Below are positions 7,475 to 14,175 of a DNA stretch of 14,175 nt, one piece after another. The position numbers and the translations under genes are program-made. The number at the start of each line of letters is the position of its first letter. The first letter of the stretch is position 1. The DNA is taken from positions 1 through 14,175 of the forward strand of contig JAJRPU010000039.1 in assembly GCA_024280615.1 (NCBI GenBank), in the 5' to 3' direction. A model generated the notes under the pieces. That model ran no database searches. It saw nothing but the letters and a program-made list of their open reading frames with translations, and was not told the origin of the DNA. This stretch comes from Bacteroidota bacterium (GTDB taxonomy: Bacteria; Bacteroidota; Bacteroidia; JAADEI01).

Positions 7475-8086
7475 ATGGTTGTTCTAACCCCAGAGCAAAT
7501 AAGGGATTTTGATGTTGACACATGGGCTATTAGAGTTTTTCTGAAAGCCTTAGAATTAATAGGAGGTCCTAGGAAACTAATGGAATACAGGAACTTGACG
7601 TGGATACCCAGTTTAATGGTTGCTTCTTATGCCATTGTGCTAAAAGAATTAGCATTGAAAACAGAAGATGAAATTGCGGAGTTTACGGGCGTTTCAAGGC
7701 AAACAGTAAGGAATATTTTGCGTGCAGATGAGAATCTGGGAATAAAAAAGATAATGGGAGAGATAGAGAGCAAGGATGTGAAAGTGCACACTGCCGGAGC
7801 CCTCGCTAAATTAGCATTGAAAGAAATTAAAGAGGGAAGAGACCATATAGTCATTTTCTCAAAAGCATTTGAGATAGCTTATGAATCGTTGGGCATCACA
7901 TGGCCCATTGAAGTGCTTAGACGAATCAAAGGGCTTGATTTTCCTGTTGAGAAAAACCAATTGATGGAAAGACTGGCTGGATTAACCATCGAGGGGAAAC
8001 AAGCAGAAGAAATCCTTGAACAGATTAGTTATCCCGTTGTATCACCAGCTGAATTGCTGCACAAGATAAAACAGGCTCTTGGATAA
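7475..8086 (+). CDS. Small helix-turn-helix protein, probable regulator paired with the DUF505-like gene
   Basis: I do not recognise this 203-residue gene with certainty. A helix-turn-helix is visible at about 62-84: KTEDEIAEFTGVSRQTVRNI, with the SRQTVRNIL recognition helix typical of DNA-binding regulators. The rest is mostly helical: an N-terminal part (LTPEQIRDFDVDTWAIRVFL) and a C-terminal part of short helices ending SPAELLHKIKQALG. No sensor, kinase, nuclease or membrane segment is seen. From memory it resembles the 'probable regulatory domain' proteins found beside KaiC-like or DUF505 genes in thermophiles and archaea; that link is tentative. The start is the first ATG after a 48-bp gap holding a 16-bp palindrome. 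A 79-bp gap leads to the next gene, with a duplicated 24-bp element spanning both gene ends. It may regulate itself and its partner. Confidence 0.75.
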   Translation: MVVLTPEQIRDFDVDTWAIRVFLKALELIGGPRKLMEYRNLTWIPSLMVASYAIVLKELALKTEDEIAEFTGVSRQTVRNILRADENLGIKKIMGEIESKDVKVHTAGALAKLALKEIKEGRDHIVIFSKAFEIAYESLGITWPIEVLRRIKGLDFPVEKNQLMERLAGLTIEGKQAEEILEQISYPVVSPAELLHKIKQALG

Positions 8087-8100
8087 AATTGGAACGATAT
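8077..8100 (+). repeat. Direct repeat copy 1 (24 bp, over the HTH stop codon)
   Basis: This 24-bp element begins TCTTGGAT and continues AAAATTGGAACGATAT. It matches 8144-8167 at 22 of 24 positions, with the two differences at 8084 (T versus C) and 8095 (C versus T). This copy contains the stop codon of the HTH gene. Confidence 0.8.
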
Positions 8101-8143
8101 ACTTCCCTTAATTGTTTTGTAATAATAGATTAACAAATTAAAT

Positions 8144-8167
8144 TCTTGGACAAAATTGGAATGATAT
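8144..8167 (+). repeat. Direct repeat copy 2 (24 bp, over the DUF505-like start codon)
   Basis: The second copy lies 67 bp after the first and runs into the ATG at 8166, so it supplies the translation-start context of the larger gene. Both differences from copy 1 are C/T transitions. It may be a duplicated regulator-binding site or the mark of a past tandem duplication. Confidence 0.8.
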
Positions 8168-10178
8168 GGTTATACGAAAGGAACACGCATTAGCTTTAAG
8201 GCATCTGTGGAAACTCGCACAAAGTAATAAGCTTGCCCAAATTGCTGACATAGAGGAAAATGTTAGGGAGGAGCTGGATTTTGCAGGCTTGATAACTTAT
8301 CCAGACCCATTACACATAAAGTTGACATATTCTGGGATGCAACTGGCTGGGTTACTGGAAAGGCTTTATGAATTGAAAAAATTTACTGTTACAGAGCAAG
8401 TATCAGAAAAGGAGGAGTATGAGTATAGAGGTTTGGCAATCCCTGATGAATGGAGTGATGAATGGCGATGGATAGGCAGTGAAGTGATTGCTTTGCTGGA
8501 TAGTGCTCATAGGGCTGGTCAAGTTGGTCCTTATGGACGGGATGTCCTTATGGAAAGGGGTTTTGCAAGGATTGTCCGCGACAAAGCAACTAAGAAGGAA
8601 AAATGGCAATTGACCGAGATCGGAGAAGAGGTTCTTAAGATTTACAATTCAATAACACCTAGGATAGAAATTGATAATGAACTTGCTGATTTGATTCGGA
8701 GGATTCCTATTGGTCCTGCACCATCTTCTCAATTACCCACTGGCTCACATGAGGAACATCTTCTGGAGAATATGAGGCTTATTGCGTATTCCGTGCCTAA
8801 ATCAGACATTTTTGCATTCACCGCATTGGGTCAGGCTGTAAAAAAGGCTTTGACAACAGGTGGTTTCGGAAGTGGAATTGTCCTCTCTGAAGATTTAATG
8901 ATAAGCCTGTGGGAACTGGTTGATGGTAAGGAAATCACAGAAGAAGCACTTATTGCCCTTATGGAGCTAGGCTATATAGATGATTCAAAAGAATTACTAC
9001 CTGCTGGAGAATGGTTACTAGAAGCATACAGGCTCTGGAAGGAAGGGTCCCGCAAGGAAGTATGGACATTTTCCATTGAGGAGGAAGAAGTTGCAGTATT
9101 GAAAACCATTTCAGAACTGTGGAGCAAATATGTGGAGAACCCAAGGGATAACATACCTACATTTGAACACATCAGACGAGAAGTGATAGATAAAAAAGTT
9201 AAAGAATACAAGCGCCTTGTTGAGCAATATGGCAGGAAACTAAAAGAAATGCCGGAGAAATATCGTCAGATAGCAAGTCATTTTATGGAAGCCAAAGATA
9301 TGGCACGATGGTATGATGAAAACTTTGACTTATGGGCAGTGCTCTACTCCCTTGAGTCTTTTGAACTAATTAAGGCTGAGGTCAATGAGGCAGGGAAAGA
9401 AGTATTCACTTTAACTGAAATTGGCAAGAAAGTTCTTGAGGACCAAGAAAGAAACACGAGAGACATTTCATCAACTGGTGTGAAGGCAATTACAATGTGC
9501 CGAAAAACCTTCTCTGCACCTAATAAGGAATGGTTTGACACTGCTGTTGAAGAAAAACTTATAGGTACTTCCGAGCCCACTCACTCTGGTTTAATGTATG
9601 CCCGACTTGCAGAGACAATAGTCAGAACACCTTTCCTTACCAAGTATGGTATGATGATATTCAAAGCCATTCCAGAAAAGGGTGTAACCGTTGATGAGAT
9701 ATACGAAATGTTTGAAAAAGAAATAGGTCGTGAGAAAGTCAGATGGGTTTTAGAGAAATTGGAAGCACGTCATCTCATTGAAATCCTTCCTGATGGAAAC
9801 ATTGTTGAGACCGAAGCAGGCAAGAAGATGGATATGGCACTGAGCGGAGTTCCCACAAGCATTGGGTTCCCTCTTAATCCTCTAATTGTAAGGCTTTTAA
9901 AAGCTCTCAAGGAAGTGGGAACCCTGTATGTAAAGGAGCATAAGGTGAGAATCTTGCCCCGAAATATTGAAAAAGCTATCAAATTAAGTGGCTTGTCCCC
10001 AGAAACATTTAAGAAAATGTTTAAAGTGGCTGAGCTCGCAGGCTGGGTCGGGAAATCATCAATTACCAGTGCTGGTCTTTGGCTACTGGAGGCTGTTGAA
10101 CTAATGCAACCAAAAGAAGAACTTATTGGCTTGGTTCATGAACTATCCCCAGAAGAACACATTCAAACTACCGTATGA
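8166..10178 (+). CDS. DUF505-like protein made of tandem winged-helix-like modules (function unknown)
   Basis: This 670-residue cytosolic protein starts at ATG 8166, 79 bp after the HTH gene. I assign it to the DUF505 family from memory of its general character, not from a search. What can be seen is internal repetition: a hydrophobic-T/P-x-x-G-x-x-hydrophobic motif, typical of the last strand and following helix of winged-helix domains, occurs about eight times. The glycines are G57 (LTYSG), G153 (LTEIG), G222 (FTALG), G281 (LLPAG), G420 (LTEIG), G475 (PTHSG), G552 (VETEAG) and G637 (ITSAG). Several follow a helix plus MELGYID or LEARHLIE type segment. Residues 300-385 are charged and helical, possibly a coiled-coil spacer. 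No catalytic motif, membrane span or signal peptide is seen. Function is unknown; a multivalent DNA/RNA-binding or scaffold role with its HTH neighbour is inference. It faces the next gene tail to tail with a 29-bp gap. Confidence 0.8.
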   Translation: MVIRKEHALALRHLWKLAQSNKLAQIADIEENVREELDFAGLITYPDPLHIKLTYSGMQLAGLLERLYELKKFTVTEQVSEKEEYEYRGLAIPDEWSDEWRWIGSEVIALLDSAHRAGQVGPYGRDVLMERGFARIVRDKATKKEKWQLTEIGEEVLKIYNSITPRIEIDNELADLIRRIPIGPAPSSQLPTGSHEEHLLENMRLIAYSVPKSDIFAFTALGQAVKKALTTGGFGSGIVLSEDLMISLWELVDGKEITEEALIALMELGYIDDSKELLPAGEWLLEAYRLWKEGSRKEVWTFSIEEEEVAVLKTISELWSKYVENPRDNIPTFEHIRREVIDKKVKEYKRLVEQYGRKLKEMPEKYRQIASHFMEAKDMARWYDENFDLWAVLYSLESFELIKAEVNEAGKEVFTLTEIGKKVLEDQERNTRDISSTGVKAITMCRKTFSAPNKEWFDTAVEEKLIGTSEPTHSGLMYARLAETIVRTPFLTKYGMMIFKAIPEKGVTVDEIYEMFEKEIGREKVRWVLEKLEARHLIEILPDGNIVETEAGKKMDMALSGVPTSIGFPLNPLIVRLLKALKEVGTLYVKEHKVRILPRNIEKAIKLSGLSPETFKKMFKVAELAGWVGKSSITSAGLWLLEAVELMQPKEELIGLVHELSPEEHIQTTV

Positions 10179-10207
10179 TATGTTTAGTAATCTTTTCGTG
10201 TTATGTA

Positions 10208-11977
10208 TTAGTCAAACATATTAATTAAATATGCACGGTTGTTTATCATAATTATGTGTGGGGCAGAGGGAATTTTTATTTGTTTCTCACTAAATATGGT
10301 GCCTTGCCAAAGAACCGCACCGTTCACTCCATAAATACCAATTGTCGCAGGAACATCACAAGTTAGTAGAATAGATTGGTTAAAACTTCTGATGGAGCAG
10401 GGAGATAAACTGGCTATATCTTCTACATCATTTACTGCATAAACACGTATGGAGTCTTTCATGGCTGTACACCAAGCACTATCTAATACTGTTAATGAAT
10501 ATATTCCAGGGTAAATATTTGTCAGATCCTCTGTTTGTGAGCCGTTGCTCCAAATGTATCTATAGGGTGGTATTCCTCCAAATACTGTAATGTCAATAGC
10601 TCCATCGTTACATGAATTACATGATGCATCAGTTATATTGTCAACACTTATTATTATAAAGGGTGGCTTGTTTAATGTTTTATAACCAACAGTTTGATTA
10701 AGAGGTAAAACAGTGTCTGAAAAGACAGCATTTAGAACTGTAACGCCAGAATCAATAACAAATCCAGAACCCTCTATGCCACCAGCATCAGCTAAGCATA
10801 CGTCAGAACAATGTAGACGCCAAGAGGAATCTAAGCGTACAAAATATATATCTGATCCGCCTAAGTTCCAACTTGTGGCAACTCTTCCTACGATAATTAT
10901 ATCTCCATTAAAATCTGTTGTTGCTGCAAAGCAATAATCATCTCCCTCTGTGCCAATGGATAGTGTTCTCAGTAGATTTCCTGCTGTGTCTAATTCAATT
11001 ATATAACTATCTGAAAGTCCCTGTCCTATTGACATAGTAGTACCGCAAGATAAAATTGTGCCTTTAGGAGATATTGTTACAGAGTGGGCTATCTCATTAC
11101 TATATAAACCAACAGTTTTAACCCACAAAACACTACCATTGTTAGTTATCTTTGCTATGTACATATCCCATCCACCCCCTCCATAGGTACTAGTTTGTCC
11201 TGAGACAATGAAGTGAGAATCTGTTAGTTGGACTATGGAGTTTGCTATTTCTGTATTGCTTCCACCTATTGCTATGTCCCATAGAGGTGTTCCATCATAG
11301 CCAAGCTTAACTATATACATGTCTCCTCCACCTTGTCCGTAAGAATATGTCCTACCAACCACTATCACGCCACCGTCAGGGGTCCATATTATATCTTCAC
11401 CTGTATCGCCTGCTGTTCCACCTACTACAATACTCCATATAATATCTCCCTGTTGTGATAGTTTAAGAACTGTAATATCAGCTTCTCTTGTGCCAAAATA
11501 TGTTGTTGTAGTGCCTACTATTACAATATCACCATATATGTCCATAGTAACCCCTTTAGCCGCTTCGTCTGCTGTGCTCCCTATTATTTTGTACCATAAA
11601 ATGTTTCCCATATTATCAAGCTTGGCAACAAAAATATCTCGAGCTCTGAATCCTATCTCTCCTACTATAATAAACCCGTTGTCTGGGGTTAGTATAATAT
11701 CATTTATTATGTCTTCACCCCCAGGACCACCTATAACTTTACTCCACTCTATCTCATTGTATTTATTTACTTTTATTAGGTACATATCTGCTTGCAAAGA
11801 GTCTCCATACGAGCTGGTTCTGCCTCCTATGATGTAGCCACTGTCTGGCGTAGATAGTACTGCATAGGCTATGTCAGTTTTTTCGCCGCCTATCATTGTA
11901 CAATTAAATTGAGCAAAAGAAACACCAGTAAATAAAGCTAAGAACCAGGTTACAATGCAAGTAGCTATCTTACTCAT
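10208..11977 (-). CDS. Secreted seven-bladed beta-propeller protein with SprB-type repeat
   Basis: The gene encodes 589 residues from ATG 11977, which has the A-rich upstream context expected in Bacteroidota. The frame reaches a TTG at 12013, which I reject because it makes the signal peptide abnormally long. A signal peptide occupies 1-22 (VSFA|Q). Residues about 30-400 hold seven repeats of roughly 50 residues with the pattern GYIIGGRTSSYG...DMYLIKVN..G.I.WS..IGG, a beta-propeller of the SBBP/delta-60 kind. A SprB-like repeat follows at about 447-505 (DASCNSCNDGAIDITVFGG, then PPYRYIWSNGSQTEDLTN), known from gliding adhesins and other Bacteroidota surface proteins. The last 70 residues (IGIYGVNGAVLWQ...) resemble a T9SS sorting domain but lack the usual L-x-x-G-x-Y motif and basic C-terminus. 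No enzymatic site is seen. It is likely an exported surface or extracellular protein for binding or display. Confidence 0.88.
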   Translation of the reverse strand: MSKIATCIVTWFLALFTGVSFAQFNCTMIGGEKTDIAYAVLSTPDSGYIIGGRTSSYGDSLQADMYLIKVNKYNEIEWSKVIGGPGGEDIINDIILTPDNGFIIVGEIGFRARDIFVAKLDNMGNILWYKIIGSTADEAAKGVTMDIYGDIVIVGTTTTYFGTREADITVLKLSQQGDIIWSIVVGGTAGDTGEDIIWTPDGGVIVVGRTYSYGQGGGDMYIVKLGYDGTPLWDIAIGGSNTEIANSIVQLTDSHFIVSGQTSTYGGGGWDMYIAKITNNGSVLWVKTVGLYSNEIAHSVTISPKGTILSCGTTMSIGQGLSDSYIIELDTAGNLLRTLSIGTEGDDYCFAATTDFNGDIIIVGRVATSWNLGGSDIYFVRLDSSWRLHCSDVCLADAGGIEGSGFVIDSGVTVLNAVFSDTVLPLNQTVGYKTLNKPPFIIISVDNITDASCNSCNDGAIDITVFGGIPPYRYIWSNGSQTEDLTNIYPGIYSLTVLDSAWCTAMKDSIRVYAVNDVEDIASLSPCSIRSFNQSILLTCDVPATIGIYGVNGAVLWQGTIFSEKQIKIPSAPHIIMINNRAYLINMFD

Positions 11978-12217
11978 TTTTCTCTTATTTTTAGTTATTA
12001 CACAAAAAGTCAAGCATTATGGTGAAGGATCTGTTTGTCGGTTTGTTATAACAATTTATGTTTATGTAAAAAAGTTTTATAGTACGTGTAGTTTACGCAT
12101 GTTTTTGTAAGGTAAATGTTATTTCTAGGGTTTTGTGAAAGCTTTAAAAAGTGCTTTCGTGAATGTTTTTGTTATTTTTTCACCGCTTATGTCTTTAAAT
12201 AGCTGCATGGATGCATT

Positions 12218-13879
12218 TTATCGTTTAAAAAATTTATGAGTAAAAATTGCTTGATTTTTAGAGTTGAAAACTATTAGTGTATAATTGCCTGTTGGAAGTT
12301 GGGACGCATTGATAACATTAATGCGATTGTTTATGTAGAAAGAAGAAACTTTTTGTCCCTGAGCATTATAAATTATTCCTTGAAATTCAACTTTGTTTCC
12401 TTCAACTTTTATGAACATGAGGTCATAAACTGGATTTGGAAATAATACGAAATGTTGAAGATTAGGCCCTTGGACACTAACAGTAGTTCCATATCGGGAG
12501 TAAAAATAATCATTTCTGTAGTCCTTATCCCAACTTGCATCAGTGGAGTTCCAAATTTCATAGGCTTCGTGCAATAGATTACCTAAGGAATCATATTTAT
12601 AAAATGCCCTTGAGTCATTTTTCCATATATTTGCCACAGGGTCCCAGCGTTGACTTAAGGAGAAGCTCTGGTATCCATATTGGTCATAATCAATGACAAA
12701 AAGGCGGTCGGGTTCCCATGAGGAGCCGTTCCATATTTGTCGCTCACGGAAAATTTCTAATGTGTCCCTATAAAGATAAAATTCTTGTGTAACGCCAACC
12801 CATGAAGATGTTGCAGGGTCCCAATTTTCCCTAAGGTAGTAGGTTTTTAGACCTAAATCATTATAGGTATATAACTTTCTATATTGTTTATCCCATGCTG
12901 ATGTTGTAGTGTTCCATTGTTCCGCTACTTCTTTTACAAGCAGGCGTTGAATACTATAGGTATATGTTATCCTATAATCATTGACCCAGGAAGATGTGAC
13001 AGCATCCCATAATTGGTCTGTTTCAGTATCTACCTGTCCGTCTGGCGTATATGTATATAAAGTTCGCCAGTTTTCTATCCAAGATGATGTAGCAGCGTCC
13101 CCATTATAGAAAGTACGTTCTGTTAATAATGCCTGTGAATTATACGTCCAAACAAGCTTAAAAAGAGGCTGCCAAGATGATGATGCCGCATCCCAAGAAT
13201 ATCTTTCATACATTGTCCAATAGTAAGTTCCACTTATTCGGGTAAATTCAAATATGAATTTTTCAGAGTATTCCCATGTATTGGTAGTTGTGTTCCAGAC
13301 CTCTTCTGTCTCTTCTACGCGAGCTACGGTGGAAGAAGGGTTAGAATAGAAATATGAGGTCCTGGAATTGTTAATCCAAGAACTGGTGCCAGCATCCCAA
13401 TCCTGAATCAACCTTTCTTGAATAGAACCATCAGAATAATATGTGTAAATAGTTCTTGTTTGATTTTCCCATTGCTGTGAGGCACTGTTCCAACTTTGAC
13501 GAACTATTAATGAATCCCTTTGCTGAATAGAGTAGTAATAAGTGATTCGCGAATCATAATCCCAAGTAGTTCCTGAGAACGTAAAATATGTTATTTGACT
13601 ATACTTATGAAAATTTGTATATTGATACACTGTTTTTTGGTCTGCTTGCCACTCTTTTAGTGAAACGTCTGCTACATATGATATCGAAGAATCCAATAGT
13701 ATTGTGTCTTTTGAGCGAATAAACGAACTGGCTTGAGGTTGGATGGCTTGAAGCACTTGAGCAGCTTTAATTCTTACAAAATCAAAATTGGAAGTCAATT
13801 TATTGTTTTGTGCTTTCAATGTATAAGAGCTTAACAACCCGAGTAGCAATGTGCCAAGAAAAAGTCTATTCTTCCTCAT
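12218..13879 (-). CDS. Secreted W-repeat protein with T9SS type A sorting domain
   Basis: The 553-residue product starts at an ATG served by a good Bacteroidota promoter. A signal peptide covers 1-23 (LKA|Q). Residues about 97-463 contain some eleven tandem units of about 31 residues with the plan W[DN]xxTSSWxNxxRxxYxYxxxG, followed by a charged strand. Units begin at W120, W161, W195, W229, G260 (W lost), W291, W322, W353, W383, W412 and W443. The final 80 residues are a clear T9SS type A domain: FVLFPNPVYDLMFIKV, then IYNAQGQKVSSF, and LPTGNYTLIVF before the basic KFFKR end. Such repeats are common in Bacteroidota surface proteins of unknown function; the fold is probably a beta-rich rod or solenoid, somewhat like YD/RHS strands. 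It is exported to the cell surface or medium. The next gene on this strand is 240 bp further on. Confidence 0.88.
   Translation of the reverse strand: MRKNRLFLGTLLLGLLSSYTLKAQNNKLTSNFDFVRIKAAQVLQAIQPQASSFIRSKDTILLDSSISYVADVSLKEWQADQKTVYQYTNFHKYSQITYFTFSGTTWDYDSRITYYYSIQQRDSLIVRQSWNSASQQWENQTRTIYTYYSDGSIQERLIQDWDAGTSSWINNSRTSYFYSNPSSTVARVEETEEVWNTTTNTWEYSEKFIFEFTRISGTYYWTMYERYSWDAASSSWQPLFKLVWTYNSQALLTERTFYNGDAATSSWIENWRTLYTYTPDGQVDTETDQLWDAVTSSWVNDYRITYTYSIQRLLVKEVAEQWNTTTSAWDKQYRKLYTYNDLGLKTYYLRENWDPATSSWVGVTQEFYLYRDTLEIFRERQIWNGSSWEPDRLFVIDYDQYGYQSFSLSQRWDPVANIWKNDSRAFYKYDSLGNLLHEAYEIWNSTDASWDKDYRNDYFYSRYGTTVSVQGPNLQHFVLFPNPVYDLMFIKVEGNKVEFQGIIYNAQGQKVSSFYINNRINVINASQLPTGNYTLIVFNSKNQAIFTHKFFKR
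12491..13591 (-). repeat. Coding tandem-repeat block (about 11 units of roughly 93 bp)
   Basis: This block encodes the W[DN]xxTSSW units of the 12218-13879 protein. Neighbouring units share short DNA stretches such as those coding for TSSW, with enough divergence that protein repetition exceeds DNA identity. Unit lengths run from 29 to 41 residues, with 31 the commonest. Confidence 0.75.
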
Positions 13880-13907
13880 GACACACCAATTTTAGCAGTT
13901 ACCTTAA

Positions 13908-13937
13908 CAAAGATATGATAAATTTTTTAAAGTCAAA
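13908..13937 (-). promoter_or_regulatory. Predicted Bacteroidota promoter of the W-repeat protein gene
   Basis: On the minus strand TTTG (13937-13934) is followed after 18 bases by TATCTTTG (13915-13908). Both elements match the Bacteroidota consensus exactly, with spacing one base below the usual range. Transcription would start near 13902, giving a leader of about 24 nt before the ATG at 13879. Confidence 0.6.
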
Positions 13938-14175
13938 AATGAAGGTATTATTACGTCATTTGTTGCAGTAATTTTATGATTGTATAGTTTAATTTTAGTA
14001 ATAGGTAGGCTTATTTCTTAACCCAAGTTCCTGAACCTGAATCGCGGTTAATCCCAATAGTAGCAAGGGATAGACTAACATTATTACATGTTTGCGTACT
14101 TCCAAAAGCATTAAAATTGGTCAAAAAATTTGTTTTATTTTTATAATACAATTTTATAATACAACCTAATGCAAA

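Noticed and set aside
7475..10178. HTH/DUF505-like pair as a toxin-antitoxin or anti-phage system
   Set aside because: Neither protein shows nuclease, kinase, ATPase, deaminase or pore motifs, the second is far larger than usual toxins, and no other defence or mobile gene is nearby.
10179..10207. Bidirectional terminator between the convergent genes
   Set aside because: The 29-bp gap contains no GC stem or inverted repeat.
11490..11837. 115-codon plus-strand frame opposite the beta-propeller gene
   Set aside because: It is antisense to a clear repeat-containing gene; its proline/serine-rich product is the expected mirror of glycine-rich propeller codons.
12137..12158. Inverted repeat GAAAGC/GCTTTC with a ten-base loop, as a terminator
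   Set aside because: The T-rich flank is on the plus strand, where no gene ends nearby; on the minus strand, behind the W-repeat gene, there is no U-tract. The stem has only six pairs.
12491..13591. Regular repeats suggestive of a CRISPR array or minisatellite
   Set aside because: The units are coding, diverged at DNA level, keep one reading frame, and lack identical repeats with unique spacers.
14011..14112. A 33-codon minus-strand frame starting MLLESTQTC and ending GTWVKK
   Set aside because: It has an ATG and a TAA stop and looks slightly protein-like at its end, but it is very short, has no promoter box or recognised homologue, and lies in AT-rich intergenic sequence at the window edge.
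14143..14164. TATAATACAA repeated twice about 12 bp apart at the right edge
   Set aside because: It is a short AT-rich repeat beside the window end, with no gene to relate it to; slippage is the simplest explanation.

Overview
The window looks like chromosome of a Bacteroidota bacterium. Three secreted proteins carry Bacteroidota hallmarks: a type IX secretion (T9SS) C-terminal sorting domain, a SprB-type repeat, and signal peptides ending in A|Q. Two of their genes are preceded by the Bacteroidota promoter pattern (TTTG-like -33 element, TAnnTTTG -7 element). Ribosome binding sites are A-rich rather than classic Shine-Dalgarno. The lineage below phylum cannot be fixed. Lys/Glu-rich cytoplasmic proteins and a DUF505-like protein, which I associate from memory with thermophiles and archaea, hint at a thermophilic or hot-environment lineage; this is inference only.

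Layout. Bases 1-359 hold no recognisable gene. Bases 360-1523 (minus) encode a cysteine-rich secreted T9SS cargo. Bases 1670-2167 (minus) encode CoaD, phosphopantetheine adenylyltransferase. A divergent 0.27-kb intergenic region with two small GTGC/GCAC dyads separates coaD from a plus-strand run of five genes: dnaE (replicative DNA polymerase III alpha with an apparently complete PHP nuclease site), mazG (NTP pyrophosphohydrolase), a PPP-family phosphatase, a helix-turn-helix protein, and a 670-residue protein resembling DUF505. The first three genes overlap and are surely co-transcribed. The last two are separated by 48 and 79 bp and form a distinct pair framed by local DNA signals: a 16-bp palindrome before the first and a 24-bp direct repeat around the junction. 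Downstream, convergent on the minus strand, lie a seven-bladed beta-propeller plus SprB-repeat secreted protein (10208-11977) and a T9SS cargo built of about eleven 31-residue W[DN]...W repeats (12218-13879).

How they fit together. dnaE, mazG and the phosphatase make a replication and nucleotide house-cleaning set: DNA synthesis, removal of aberrant NTPs, and hydrolysis of a phosphoester or dinucleotide substrate. The HTH/DUF505-like pair is the most unusual part. The larger protein contains about eight copies of a T-x-x-G motif typical of the second wing strand of winged helices, so it may be a giant tandem winged-helix DNA- or RNA-binding protein paired with a small HTH regulator. The three secreted proteins are separate surface or extracellular cargo genes; two have their own predicted promoters. 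No RNA gene, CRISPR array, transposase or prophage gene was found.
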